A stretch of DNA of 64,000 nucleotides from Flectonema sp. DT1601. Lineage: Eukaryota > Euglenozoa > Diplonemea > Diplonemida > Diplonemidae. Location of the stretch: assembly GCA_964019425.1 (NCBI GenBank), contig OZ025780.1:1506001-1570000 (forward strand), in the 5' to 3' direction. Positions 10,163 to 19,833 of the stretch are shown here, piece by piece; position 1 is the stretch's first letter; each line of letters opens with the position of its first letter. The notes below the pieces were generated by a model, which was given only the letters and a program-made list of their open reading frames with translations, was not told where the DNA came from and ran no database searches. A program made the translations under genes and the position numbers.

Positions 10163-10275
10163 GTGTTCTTTGTGTATGTTTTCTTCAGGTGTGAGTAGTT
10201 TTTTTGTTCTTGCTCTTCAGGGAGGGCCTTAGCCAAAAGCTAACAGTCCAAATCTCACCTGGAAATTCAACTCAC

Positions 10276-11391
10276 TTTACAGTTTTTGTGTGGAGCTTGT
10301 CGTTTTTTACAACTTGGTGTGGAGCTGGTGGTTTTTGAAAACTTTGTGTGTGGAGCTTGTCGTTTTTCGAAACTTTATGTGTGGAGCTTGTCGTTTTTGA
10401 AAACTTTGTAAGTCGAGCTGGTGGTTTTTAAAAACTTTGCGAGCGGAGCTTGTCGTTTTTTAAAAAAATTGTGTGTGGAGCTTGTCGTTTGTGAAAACTT
10501 TGTAAGTGGAGCTGGTGGTTTTTAAAAACTTTGCGAGCAGAGCTTGTCTTTGAAAACTTTGTGTGTGGAGCTTGTCGTTCTTGAAAACTTTGTGTGTGGA
10601 GCTTGTCGTTTTTGAAAACTTTGTGTGTGAAGCTTGTCGTTTTTAAAAACTTTGTGTGTGGAGCTTGTCGGTTTTTACAACTTTGTGAGTGGAGCTTGTC
10701 GTTTTTTAAAACTTTGTGTGTGAAGCTTGTCGTTTTTAAAAACTTCGTGTGGAGCTGGTGGTTTTTGAAAACTTTGTGTGCGGTGCTTGTCGTTTTTGAA
10801 AACTTTGCGAGTGGAGCTTGTCGTTTTTGAAAACTTTGTGTGTGGAGCTTGTCGTTTTTGAAAACTTTGTGTGGAGCTTGTCGTTTTTGAAAACTTTGTG
10901 TGTGGAGCTTGTTGTTTTTGAAAACTTTGTGTGTGAAGCTTGTCGTTTTTAAAAACTTTGTGTGTGGAGCTTGTCGTTTTTGAAAACATTGTGTGGAGCT
11001 TGTCGTTTTTGGAAACTTTGTGTGTGAAGCTTGTCGTTTTTAAAAACTTTGTGTGTGGAGCTTGTCGTTTTTGAAAACATTGTGTGTGGAGCTTGTCGTT
11101 TTTGGAAACTTTGTGTGTGAAGCTTGTCGTTTTTAAAAACTTTGTGTGTGGAGCTTGTCGTTTTTGAAAACTTTGCGTGTGGAGCTTGTCGTTTTTGAAA
11201 ACTTTGTGTGTAGAGCTTGTCGTTTTTTTACAGTTTTTGTGTGGAGCTTGTCGTTTTTTACAACTTGGTGTGGAGCTGGTGGTTTTTGAAAACTTTGTGT
11301 GTGGAGCTTGTTGTTTTTGAAAACTTTGTGTGTGGAGCTTGTTGTTTTTGAAAACTTTGTGTGTGGAGCTTGTGGTTTTTCGAAACTTTAT
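10276..11391. repeat. 31-bp minisatellite, block 2
   Basis: About 35 units of the same 31-32-bp repeat, including internally duplicated runs (10980-11160). It ends at TTTCGAAACTTTA, where a truncated unit B begins. Confidence 0.9.
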
Positions 11392-11774
11392 CCATGGTGT
11401 CCAACTAAATTAAAGGACAAGTCTGGGATAATCCCTGCCAGAGGGGCGAGTATTCTACCATGGTTGAAATACTCTGGCAACTGATCTTCAATTTTATGTT
11501 GTTTGTTAGCTGCTGGTGTATCTTGATCATGTGTTGATACTTGCATTTTTTTATTTGTAATCTTCTATTACAATTCTCTTTCTGTTCTGGTCTGTTACTT
11601 CATTTGTCTTGTTTAACTTCAGTTATATCCATTTTACTTTTTATTGTTTCCCATCTACTTTTTATTTTCTATTAGTTCTGGTCAGAAACTCCTGGGCAGC
11701 AAGAAGGAAAGCAGTTGAGTACTTCTGGGTGTTTGGCATCACCTCCCATAGTGAGCAAGTACAACAGGTAGCAT
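11392..11774 (+). repeat. Unit B copy 2, left half
   Basis: Starts within unit B at CCATGGTGTCCAACTAAATT and stops at GTAGCATTG. The next bases expected in unit B (GTAGTCTGTTGATCC) are found at 51564, so the two halves of this copy bracket about 39.8 kb of inserted DNA. Confidence 0.8.
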
Positions 11775-12064
11775 TGAATTTCGATAAAGTGGGAAGTAAC
11801 GGACTGGGAGCTTTTGGCTCCTGCCCTATTCCCGATGTAAACTTTCTTTTTATTTTTATTTTTTTTTAACAGGCCCAAAGGGCGACAATGATGGTTGCTG
11901 ACCAAGGAATAATATTCAAATGAATTTTCGTTTCAAAGAAACGAACAGAATTAAGAGAGAGGCAGAGGAAAAAAAAAAAAAAAGAAAGAAAAGAAAAGAA
12001 AAGAAAAAAAAAAATGAAGAGGAAATAATCAAACATGAAAAAAAAAAAAAAAAAAAATATATAT

Positions 12065-12840
12065 CAGTCATTCCTTTTTTTTGCGAACAAATTTTAGACA
12101 TTGAAAAAGATTTTCAAAAAAAAATTGTAAAATTTTCGATCGAAGCGGCATTTTAATGCGCTGCATCATTGGGTTCATTTCCGTCCGAAATCGGGAGGTT
12201 GGCATCACATACTTGTCACCCGAATTGAGAAAAGAGATTTTGTGGTTTACTAAATCAGCTCAGCCGTGGACAAGTACCAAAACTAAAAATTAATCGAAGG
12301 GTCTAATTTTACACTGCCGGTCCAGCGGGATCCAGAGAAAAAATAATCGAGCAAAAATATATTAAAGAGTACTAAGCATGTGCCGGTGAGGCAGATTGTT
12401 ACTACCTGTCTTTTTGGACCTACTTTGATACTTAATGATCATTATCACCACCACAGATGCAACATTTTCCTTACATAATTGCTACTAGGGTTGATTTGTT
12501 AGTAAAAAGGTGCATATCTCTTGAGTGCGGGAGAAGGGGGAAAAAATAGTGAAAAAAAAAAATTAGGGGTGTTTTTTACTCAGATTTTCTCGATCTTTCC
12601 ATTCCAGGTCTGGGATTAATATTTATCATTGAGTAGTACCAAGGAAATGTTGCAAAGAGACGTTTATCTCTTTTTAGCAGCACTTACCATGTTTAAAAGT
12701 ATATCCCTATGCCTAATTTTACAGATCGCACCCTCCCCGATTCCAAAAAATAAAAAATCGAGCAAAAGTAACATATCGTGTAACCTTGCTCAGGCGGTGA
12801 GAAAATGGTGTTTTTTGTTCGCAAAAAAAAGGAATGACTG
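12065..12840. mobile_element. Internally deleted DNA transposon (776 bp), relative of 45223-48212
   Basis: Inverted ends CAGTCATTCCTTTTTTTTGC lie in an (AT)n tract. The left 375 bp match 45223-45597 and the right 400 bp match 47808-48212, so about 2.2 kb including the transposase is missing; the breakpoint lies near 12436. A non-autonomous derivative that the transposon at 45223 could mobilise. Confidence 0.85.
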
Positions 12841-12850
12841 ATATATATAT

Positions 12851-14574
12851 TAGTCATTCCAAAAATAACCGGCCGCGAAAACCAGTTTTGCTTCGAGCAG
12901 CCGTTGGTCAAAAATGCATCCATTTTCGAGATTTTTTACGAGGTGGAAAGGTTCGGCCCCAATCTCTCATTTTACGCGATGGGATTATTTTTTTTTCACT
13001 TTTTTTACTGACCGTTGGAACCCGACAGGTGCGTTATGGGTACTAAGAGAATGTCACTGTCGGCACGGAAAAGTTAATCCTGTTGCTGCATTTAATTTTT
13101 TTCTGGAAAAAAAAGGGAAATGCATCAGAGATTGGCATTTTTTCTCGTAACTACACTTATTATTCCCTTAAGCACCAGCTTAAACTTCTCTTGTCACATG
13201 TGCCACGAGATGCCAGCTGAGTATGTCGTCGCGGATTTGCCAGAACCGGTAATGAGGACGCTAGATCGGAGTGGGAGAAAAGGCAATCTGCATCGCATGC
13301 CTCCGGAAATACAAGCACTTCGGGAATACAAGAACCGACAAGGCGTGCTCCTCAGACAACTACAACTGCACCTCGCACACTAACGCGAAAAGATGGAATC
13401 CGAAGTTCAACAAGCTTCTTGAGCCACCCTGCCGTGACTTCGCGGTAGTCTTGAAATCCCCGGCGTATGCTCCTCTGCGCTCAATCTGCAACGCTTGCTA
13501 CCAGCGAGCAAAAAGGCTGACTAGTGATCCGCATTACGCATCCGTCAGTGTCCCTGCAGAGCCGATCAATCCGGAACCGCTCTCCGATATTTTTGAACGC
13601 GTGAAAGAATCAGTTCCTGCTGTCCGTTCTCAGTTTTTGAGACTCTGTCTCACGCTAAGCTACACTGATAGCCAGATTAATGCCCATGTCAGGGATTCTT
13701 CAATGCGTAAGCAGCTACAGAGGCTGGAACAGCACGATCCCTCCCAATCAGTAAAGCAGCGCAGCCAAGACAGAGATATCTGGAACTTCTGGATTTCCAA
13801 TGCACGCCCTGAGTCAAACCGCGTGGTCCTCAGCAAAGACTACATAACCGGCGAGACAAGTAAAGAGACAGTCCTCCATGTAAAAGAACCATACCTTGCC
13901 TTGGAGTGCCTTCTGCAGAACTCACACAGCTATCTCATATGCTCAGTTTTGTGACAAAAGGCCTAAATGTGGGTTGGTGCGAGCCAACTTTCACCTGCTA
14001 CCAACACTGAGAGTGAGTCTATTTCAGAAACAACTGAACCCACCTCAGATTCTGGTGAGTCTTCTACTGGCTCTTACTCTGTTAGTGAATCTAGTTCTAG
14101 TTCCAGTTTCAGATCGCTGTGTTCAACTAGTTCTATTATCGGTTCATTGCCGGTAGGAAAACGAAGAAAGCCAGCAGTAAAAGTTGCCAAAAAAGCTAAG
14201 CCTAATCAAAAATAAAAATAGGCTAAGTGTAGTGTAAGATGTACAAGGTACTGTTTTGCTTCGAGCAGCCTTTGTAACTGTTTCAGAGTAAAACATCCGA
14301 CCAGGTACGGCCGGATATAGAACCATATACCGATTTTTCATTTTAGCACCCGGGGCAGCCGATTAGACATCAACAGTTCCATTATTCAAAAATTTCACCA
14401 CACAAAAATGTCACAATTTTTTTGAATCTCAGCTGCATTTTTTTGAATCGCAGCGGGAATGAAATCGGCGGTGCAAAAGCGATTAAAATGGGTATTCGGT
14501 TTTAAGTTTTACTCCCTATTTTCACCCATGAAATACTGGAACCCTAAAATGGACGGTTATTTTTGGAATGACTA
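12851..14574 (+). mobile_element. Related DNA transposon (1.72 kb) in tandem with the previous one
   Basis: Ends TAGTCATTCCAAAAATAACC and its inverted copy ending GGAATGACTA at 14574, flanked by (AT)n on both sides. The terminal GTCATTCC is shared with the neighbouring family. It carries an N-terminal transposase domain homologous to that at 47447-47839 and a Ser-rich C-terminal piece, but lacks the catalytic core. Confidence 0.8.
13120..13954 (+). pseudogene. Transposase N-terminal Cys-rich domain, core missing
   Basis: Two overlapping frames (13120-about 13290 and 13271-13954) together show the order CHMC, then PEPVMRTLDR, then CIAC, then CSSDNYNC, then PAYAPLRSICNACY. The transposon at 45223 has the same order: CCIC, PEVVVKTLIQR, CVCNPC, CASLNYDC, PMYAPENCICTSCY. 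A frameshift near 13285 joins the halves. The 643-residue catalytic part seen in the relative is absent; after 13954 a further frame (13967-14215) gives only a Ser/Thr-rich segment and a basic tail, comparable to the Ser-rich end of the complete protein. Confidence 0.65.
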
Positions 14575-14739
14575 ATATATATAAATAAAAAACGTTGTAT
14601 GAAAAAGGAAAAAAAAGAAAAAAAAAAGACCAGAAAAGGAAAGAGAAAATGAAAAGGTATAATATTATTGTGGGGATATGAGGGATAGCAGGGAGATGCT
14701 CTTTTTTTTTTTTTTTTTTTTTTTCTTATTTATTATTTA

Positions 14740-15938
14740 AAAAAAGGAAACAATCAGTTTAGCGTCTCGATCAGGACGGAAAATAGAAATTAATCGACAT
14801 AGTTGATCGATAGAAAAAAAAAACAATGATAACATTGTTTATTCATTTTTTTTTTTTTTTTTTTTTTTTTAAATCTTTTTAATTATTTTAAAGAAAAAAC
14901 AATCAGTTTAGCGTCTTGACCAGGACGGAAAATAGTAAGTAATCGACATAGTCGATCGATAAAAAAAAAACAATGATAACATTGTTTATTCCTTTTTTTT
15001 TTTTTTTATTCTTTTTATTTATTTTTAAAGAAAAAACAATCAGTTTAGCGTCCTGACCAGGACGGAAAATAGAAAGTAATCGACATAGTCGATCGATAAA
15101 AAAAAACAATGATAACATTGTTTATTCTTTTTTTTTTTTTTTATTTTAATTCTTTTTATTTATTTTTTAAAAAGAAAAAAAATGGAAAATAGAAATTAGT
15201 CAACAAAGTCGAACGATAAAAAAAAACACAATGATAACATTGTTTATTCTTTTTTTTTTTATTTTTTTTATATTCTTTTTTATTAATCTTGAAAAAAAAA
15301 ACAATCAGTTTAGCGTCTTGACCAGGACGGAAAATAGAAAGTAGTCGACATAGTCGATCGATAAAAAAAACAATGATAACATTGTTTATTCTTTTTTTTT
15401 TTATTTTAAATTCTTTTTATTTATTTTTTAAAGAAAAAAAACGGAAAATAGAAATTAGTCGACAAAGTCGAACGATAAAAAAAAACAATGATAACATTGT
15501 TTATTCTTTTTTTTGTATTTTTTTATATTCTTTTTTATTAATTTTGAAAAAAAAAACAATCAGTTTAGCGTCTTGACCAGGACGGAAAATAGAAAGTAAT
15601 CGACATAGTCGATCGATAAAAAAAACAATGATAACATTGTTTATTCTTTTTTTTTTTTTTTTTTTAAATTCTTTTTATTAATTTTTTAAAGAAAAAAAAC
15701 GGAAAATAGAAATTAGTCAACAAAGTCGAACGATAAAAAAAAACAATGATAACATTGTTTATTCTTTTTTTTTATTTTTTTTTTTTAATATTTTTTTTTT
15801 TTTTTATTTTGAAAAAAAAACAATCAGTTTAGCGTCTTGACCAGGACGGAAAATAGAAAGTGATCGACATAGTCGATCGATAAAAAAACAATGATAACAT
15901 TGTTTATTCTTTTTTTTTATTTTAAATTCTTTTTATTA
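14740..15938 (-). repeat. Three-hairpin array of the LINE 3' UTR
   Basis: About 10 units. Type 1 units (in LINE sense) contain ACAATGTTATCATTGT, then CGATCGACTATGTCGATC, then GTCCTGGTCAAGAC, each a perfect or near-perfect hairpin, followed by CGCTAAACTGATTG. Type 2 units lack the third hairpin and carry TTCGACTTTGTCGAC instead of the second. Types 1 and 2 alternate in the right part. Long A/T runs separate the units. Confidence 0.85.
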
Positions 15939-16001
15939 TTTATATCTGTACTTTATTGTTTTACATATCTGTACTTTATTGATTTCCAATAATTAACAAC
16001 T

Positions 16002-16267
16002 ATGACATTGGATCCAGGCCTATTTGGCCTGATGCTGGAGAAGATGGTGGGCATGCTCGGTGAGATGCAGAAGGGTTTGAATGTAAAGGGGGTTACTAAA
16101 CGCAACGGGGGAGAGAAGTCATCGGTGGATTTATCGCCGATGAATGAAGAATGGACGAGGGTACGTGGTAAACGGCCCAAGGTAGTGAAGCGCAAGTCTG
16201 AGCCGGCTCAAGCGCTGAATTCGTTTAGTGGACTGAAGGAGGTCCGATGTGATGGGAAGGCAGCAAC
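16002..16267 (+). CDS. LINE ORF1, N-terminal part
   Basis: ATG at 16002 (MTLDPGLFGLMLEKMVGMLG) gives about 88 residues: a hydrophobic helix followed by a basic linker (WTRVRGKRPKVVKRK). At 16268 the LINE tail insertion begins. The bases before and after the insertion (GCAACG and AATTTGCCGAATG) line up in one frame with the remainder of ORF1 at 17159. Upstream, TATCTGTACTTTATTG is duplicated (15943-15982) and probably marks the short 5' UTR. Confidence 0.7.
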
Positions 16268-17158
16268 GAATTTCGAAAAGGTGGGAAGTAACGGACTGGG
16301 AGCTTTTGGCTCCTGCCCTATTCCCGATGTAAACTTTCTTTTTATTTTTTTTTTTTTTTTTAACAGGCCCAAAGGGCGACAATGATGGTTGCTGACCAAG
16401 GAATAATATTCAAATGAATTTTCGTTTCAAAGAAACGAACAGAATTAAGAGAGAGGTAGAGAAAAAAAAAAAAAAAAAAAAAAAAAAAAGAAAGAATAGA
16501 AAAAAAATATGAAGAGGAAATAATCAAACATGAAAAAAAAAAAAAAAAATAAAATATAAATAAAAAACGTTGTATGAAAAAGGAAAAAAAGAAAAAAAAA
16601 AGACCAGAAAAGGAAAGAGAAAATGAAAAGGTATAATATTATTGTGGGGATATGAGGATAGCAGGGAGATGCTCTTTTTTTTTTTTTTTTTTTCTTTTTT
16701 TTTTTATTTATTATTTAAAAAAAGAAACAATCAGTTTAGCGTCTCGATCAGGACGGAAAATAGAAATTAATCGACATAGTCGATCGATAGAAAAAAAACA
16801 ATGATAACATTGTTTATTCCTTTTTTTTTTTTTTTTTTTTTTATTCTTTTTATTTATTTTTAAAGAAAAAACAATCAGTTTAGCGTCCTGACCAGGACGG
16901 AAAATTGAAAGTGATCGACATAGTCGATCGATAGAAAAAAAACAATGATAACATTGTTTATTCCTTTTTTTTTTTTTTTTTTTTTTATTCTTTTTATTTA
17001 TTTTTAAAGAAAAAACAATCAGTTTAGCGTCCTGACCAGGACGGAAAATTGAAAGTGATCGACATAGTCGATCGATAGAAAAAAAACAATGATAACATTG
17101 TTTATTCTTTTTTTTTTTTTTTTTTTTTTTAAATCCTTTTAATTATTTTAAAGAAAAA
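16268..17158 (-). mobile_element. LINE tail insertion in ORF1 (0.89 kb)
   Basis: Begins AATTTCGAAAAGGTGGGAAG, contains the conserved terminal 430 bp and about three array units, and stops in GAAAAACAATCA. Minus orientation, 5'-truncated. The GAAAAGG form marks a second 3'-end subfamily, distinct from the GATAAAG form. Confidence 0.8.
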
Positions 17159-18609
17159 CAATCAATTTGCCGAATGTGCAAGAGAAGCGGTGGGACTGCC
17201 AACTCCGTGATGATGACTGGTCTGTTCCAGTAATTTCGATGTCAGGCGTGTTTAACACGTCGATTACGTGTGGTGTGTCACTGGGCACGGCCTCTGATGT
17301 AGATGCGATGATTAAACTCCGACCGGGAACAAACCTCTCGGTAATTTGCAAGAAAAACCCTGGGGGCGGTAAGAAGATACAGTTCCCGGCGGTGGTAAAC
17401 GACGGTGTACTGACACATCGGACCGGTTGGATTGTATCAACCGGGAAACCAGCTACCCTCTTCCGTGGAGACGCTCTGACTGCCGGTGACAATCGAGTGG
17501 TATTGTTCCACCACCACGCGCTCCACTCCAACGACAAGGTGCCTTCGCCTAGTGAGCTATGCAAGAAGGCCTCCGACTTCTACACGGCAGTTACGAACCT
17601 GCCCATCGAGCCGCACCTCTTGTGGCCTGCCAACAAGAAGGAATCAGACCCTCATGTTAAGTCTGTGAACATGAGGGTGCCAGCAGACGCTGTTGACGCC
17701 TTGAGAAGGGCAAGTGGGAGTGGTGGGTACTTCTTATCAGTACCGAATTTCGCAGACACAGCACCGTGCAGGACGTCAATCCAGCTCACGGTGGATTTTA
17801 AGTTAGCCTCATCGCTAGCCGGTGAACTCCGGTTACCTCTGAGGTTCTACCGCCACTCACGCAAACTGGGGGTTGTGTGTCTGAAGACCGACGAAGATTA
17901 CGTTCGATCGAAGCTGGGTGAGAATGCACTGCCGCCTCCACCTGAAGGCCTCAAGTTCTGTTTGAGGAGCCGAGCCATTGATGCGATGAGTTCGCTGGAA
18001 GTAGTGCAGGTCTGTGCTCACCAAGGGTGGGAGATTAACGTCGTTGCTCGGTACAGGAGCAGAAAGGAGCTTCCTAAGATGATTGTAGTGGCCAAGGAGA
18101 AACCCAAGAGTAACTTCATCATTCTTCGTGATGACATGATCACAATCAAAGAGGTGGGCCTCGGCAAGCAGAATCCCGATAAGATGGACCTGGACGAGTT
18201 TCCTCACCTCTGTCAACCTAACGCTGCGCCATCTGTTGGAATTGATTTATCGCCACCGCCTGTTTCTCAGCAAAATCAGCAATATCTGCAAACGCTTCAA
18301 TCGAACAAACAGCAGCTGCCCATACCGCCTTCGCAGTACAACTGTCAACAATCCGACATTTCTAAATTGGTATCGCAGGTTACTGAACTAACGGCTGCTG
18401 TGAAGAGTCTACGGCAGGACCTTGCTGAAGAGAGGGATGCGAATAGATGTCTCCGAAAGGAGATTGAGTCCCTAAATAATGAAAAAGGATCGGGATCTCA
18501 GAGGCTGACCGTCTCAAGTAGGCAACGAGCTAACTCTGTTGCTGCTACTAAGTCTGAAATGGCTGACCGTCTTGATCGGAATGAGAAACGGGACTACTCG
18601 CGGAATTAG
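17159..18609 (+). CDS. LINE ORF1, main part (gag-like RNA-binding protein)
   Basis: About 482 codons ending in TAG at 18607-18609. The middle (VNMRVPADAVDALRRASGSG to VVARYRSRKELPKMIVVAKE) resembles the gag-like first proteins of protist LINEs: a SGxxGxF-type block, a long hydrophobic region, and a GW-containing block (AHQGWEINVV). A Gln-rich linker precedes a C-terminal coiled coil (about residues 400-445, ELTAAVKSLRQDLAEERDAN). No CCHC knuckle was seen. Role: packaging of element RNA into RNPs. It shares its frame with ORF2. Confidence 0.75.
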
Positions 18610-18615
18610 CAACCA
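18607..18615 (+). promoter_or_regulatory. Possible stop read-through signal between ORF1 and ORF2
   Basis: TAG is followed by CAACCA, matching the CARYYA context known to promote read-through of UAG in tobacco mosaic virus-type signals. The frame stays open for 350 codons after it into the endonuclease. Alternative: reinitiation at the ATG at 18724, just before the endonuclease domain. Confidence 0.5.
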
Positions 18616-19660
18616 CTTCCAATTGACTGTTTATTGGGAAAGACTCCGTCCTTGGAGTACTATTATTCTGTGAGTGGACTTCTGGAACTCTATCGTAGTG
18701 GTTTTCCGAGACACCCTGGTCCGATGTCTGATATATCGCCGCTGAGAATACTTAGTTGGAATGCGCTGTCGATGGTAAAACACCATGAATCTCTGGTACG
18801 GCTCGTTCAATCGGCTAATCCTGACATCCTCCATATTCAAGAAACTTGGCTCACTGATCTGGTTCTTGATGAACAGATTCAACTTCAGGGATACACCTGC
18901 TTCCGTAGGGACAGAATCAGATTAAATTTTAATGGCAAGGCAAAACGCGGTGGTGGACTGGCGACTTTCTGCAGGGACTCCCTTGTGGTCAGGAGATTAT
19001 CGGATCCAACTGAGCGTAATTCACCGTTTGAGGTGTTAGTTGTCGAGGTAATGACAGACATCGGTCCGATTACGTCTTCTAATGTGTATATTCCGCAGAA
19101 TTTCTTGGTGCCGACCTCTGTTGTCTTCGGTGAAGTAGTATGTGGAGATTTCAATGCTCACCATCGGTCGTGGTCGAGGGTGGTTCCAACAAGTAGTTCG
19201 TCGCGAGGTCTGTCAGTTCTTGATTGGATTAACGGAAATGGACTGCAGATTTGCGATGTTCCGCTGGATACAAGACCTTGTTCAGAGACTTCACCTGATT
19301 TGTTTCTTGTCGACAGCAATATTGAGGTGTTGAATGTACACCAGTACAGTGCGTCTGATAGTGGGTCCGACCACACGCCAATAGTGGTTGACATCTCGGT
19401 ATATCCGGGCTGCTCACAAATTACCACTCCCGCTCACCGCCGCTGGTTCTACAACAAGTTCGAGGATGAGCACTGGGTCTCATTTCGCGTGCTAACTGAA
19501 GCGCGAGCTCATCGTTTGGAGGGGATGTCTAATGTGAACAAGCTTGGATGTGAATTTATTAGTCTAATTGAGGAGGTGGCTATTGAAACGCTTCCAAACA
19601 AATGGTTCAAATCTGATACGAAGCGGAGGAAGAAATTACCTAAGCTGAGACCTAAATTTC
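18610..19660 (+). CDS. LINE ORF2, AP-type endonuclease domain
   Basis: Same frame as ORF1. Endonuclease/exonuclease/phosphatase motifs in order: ILSWNALSM (Asn), ILHIQETWL (catalytic Glu), RGGGLATF, VVCGDFNAHHRSW (Asp, Asn), DLFLVDS, and SGSDHTPIVV (Asp-His). All expected catalytic residues are present. After the domain comes a basic linker (KWFKSDTKRRKKLPKLRPK), cut at 19661 by an insertion. About 40-50 residues of the usual linker before the RT appear to be missing when sequence resumes at 26609. Without read-through the first ATG is at 18724. Confidence 0.85.
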
Positions 19661-19833
19661 GAAAAGGTGGGAAGTAACGGACTGGGAGCTTTTGGCTCCT
19701 GCCCTATTCCCGATGTAAACTTTCTTTTTATTTTTTTTTTTTTTTTAACAGGCCCAAAGGGCGACAATGATGGTTGCTGACCAAGGAATAATATTCAAAT
19801 GAATTTTCGTTTCAAAGAAACGAACAGAATTAA

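Larger units (their letters stand above)
8254..10275 (+). repeat. Unit B retroelement-like repeat, copy 1 (one fragment, spacer, one complete unit)
   Basis: 8254-8443 is the 3' end of a unit, 8444-8757 a 315-bp spacer with repeated CTAAGTGTTTCTCACTTAG palindromes, and 8758-10275 a unit interrupted at 9707-10162 by a LINE tail. A unit starts near GATGCACTCTGAACTTTG and ends GGAAATTCAACTC. Near the 3' end lies the conserved stem-loop (8380-8427). The only open frames are short. It matches 19834-22224 almost exactly. I interpret B as a non-autonomous retroelement dependent on a LINE; its 5' side may also be regulatory DNA of another element. Confidence 0.75.
11775..15938 (-). mobile_element. LINE tail copy (minus orientation), left part of the large insertion
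   Basis: The tail starts AATTTCGATAAAG, is interrupted in its (AT)n tract by two DNA transposons (12065-12840 and 12851-14574), resumes at 14575 and continues as hairpin array to about 15938. The array appears to continue at 48494, where the same minus-oriented copy runs on to 51562. No coding sequence of its own on this side. Confidence 0.7.

Noticed and set aside
14740-15938. Possible CRISPR-like array, given regular repeats of about 120 bp with palindromes
   Set aside because: The DNA is eukaryotic, spacers are A/T runs and not unique sequence, units carry three hairpins each, and the arrays continue a LINE 3' UTR.
18724-18735. The ATG at 18724 as the only ORF2 start
   Set aside because: Not excluded, but the frame is open back to the ORF1 stop and the first 38 codons look like ordinary protein, so I kept read-through as the main hypothesis.
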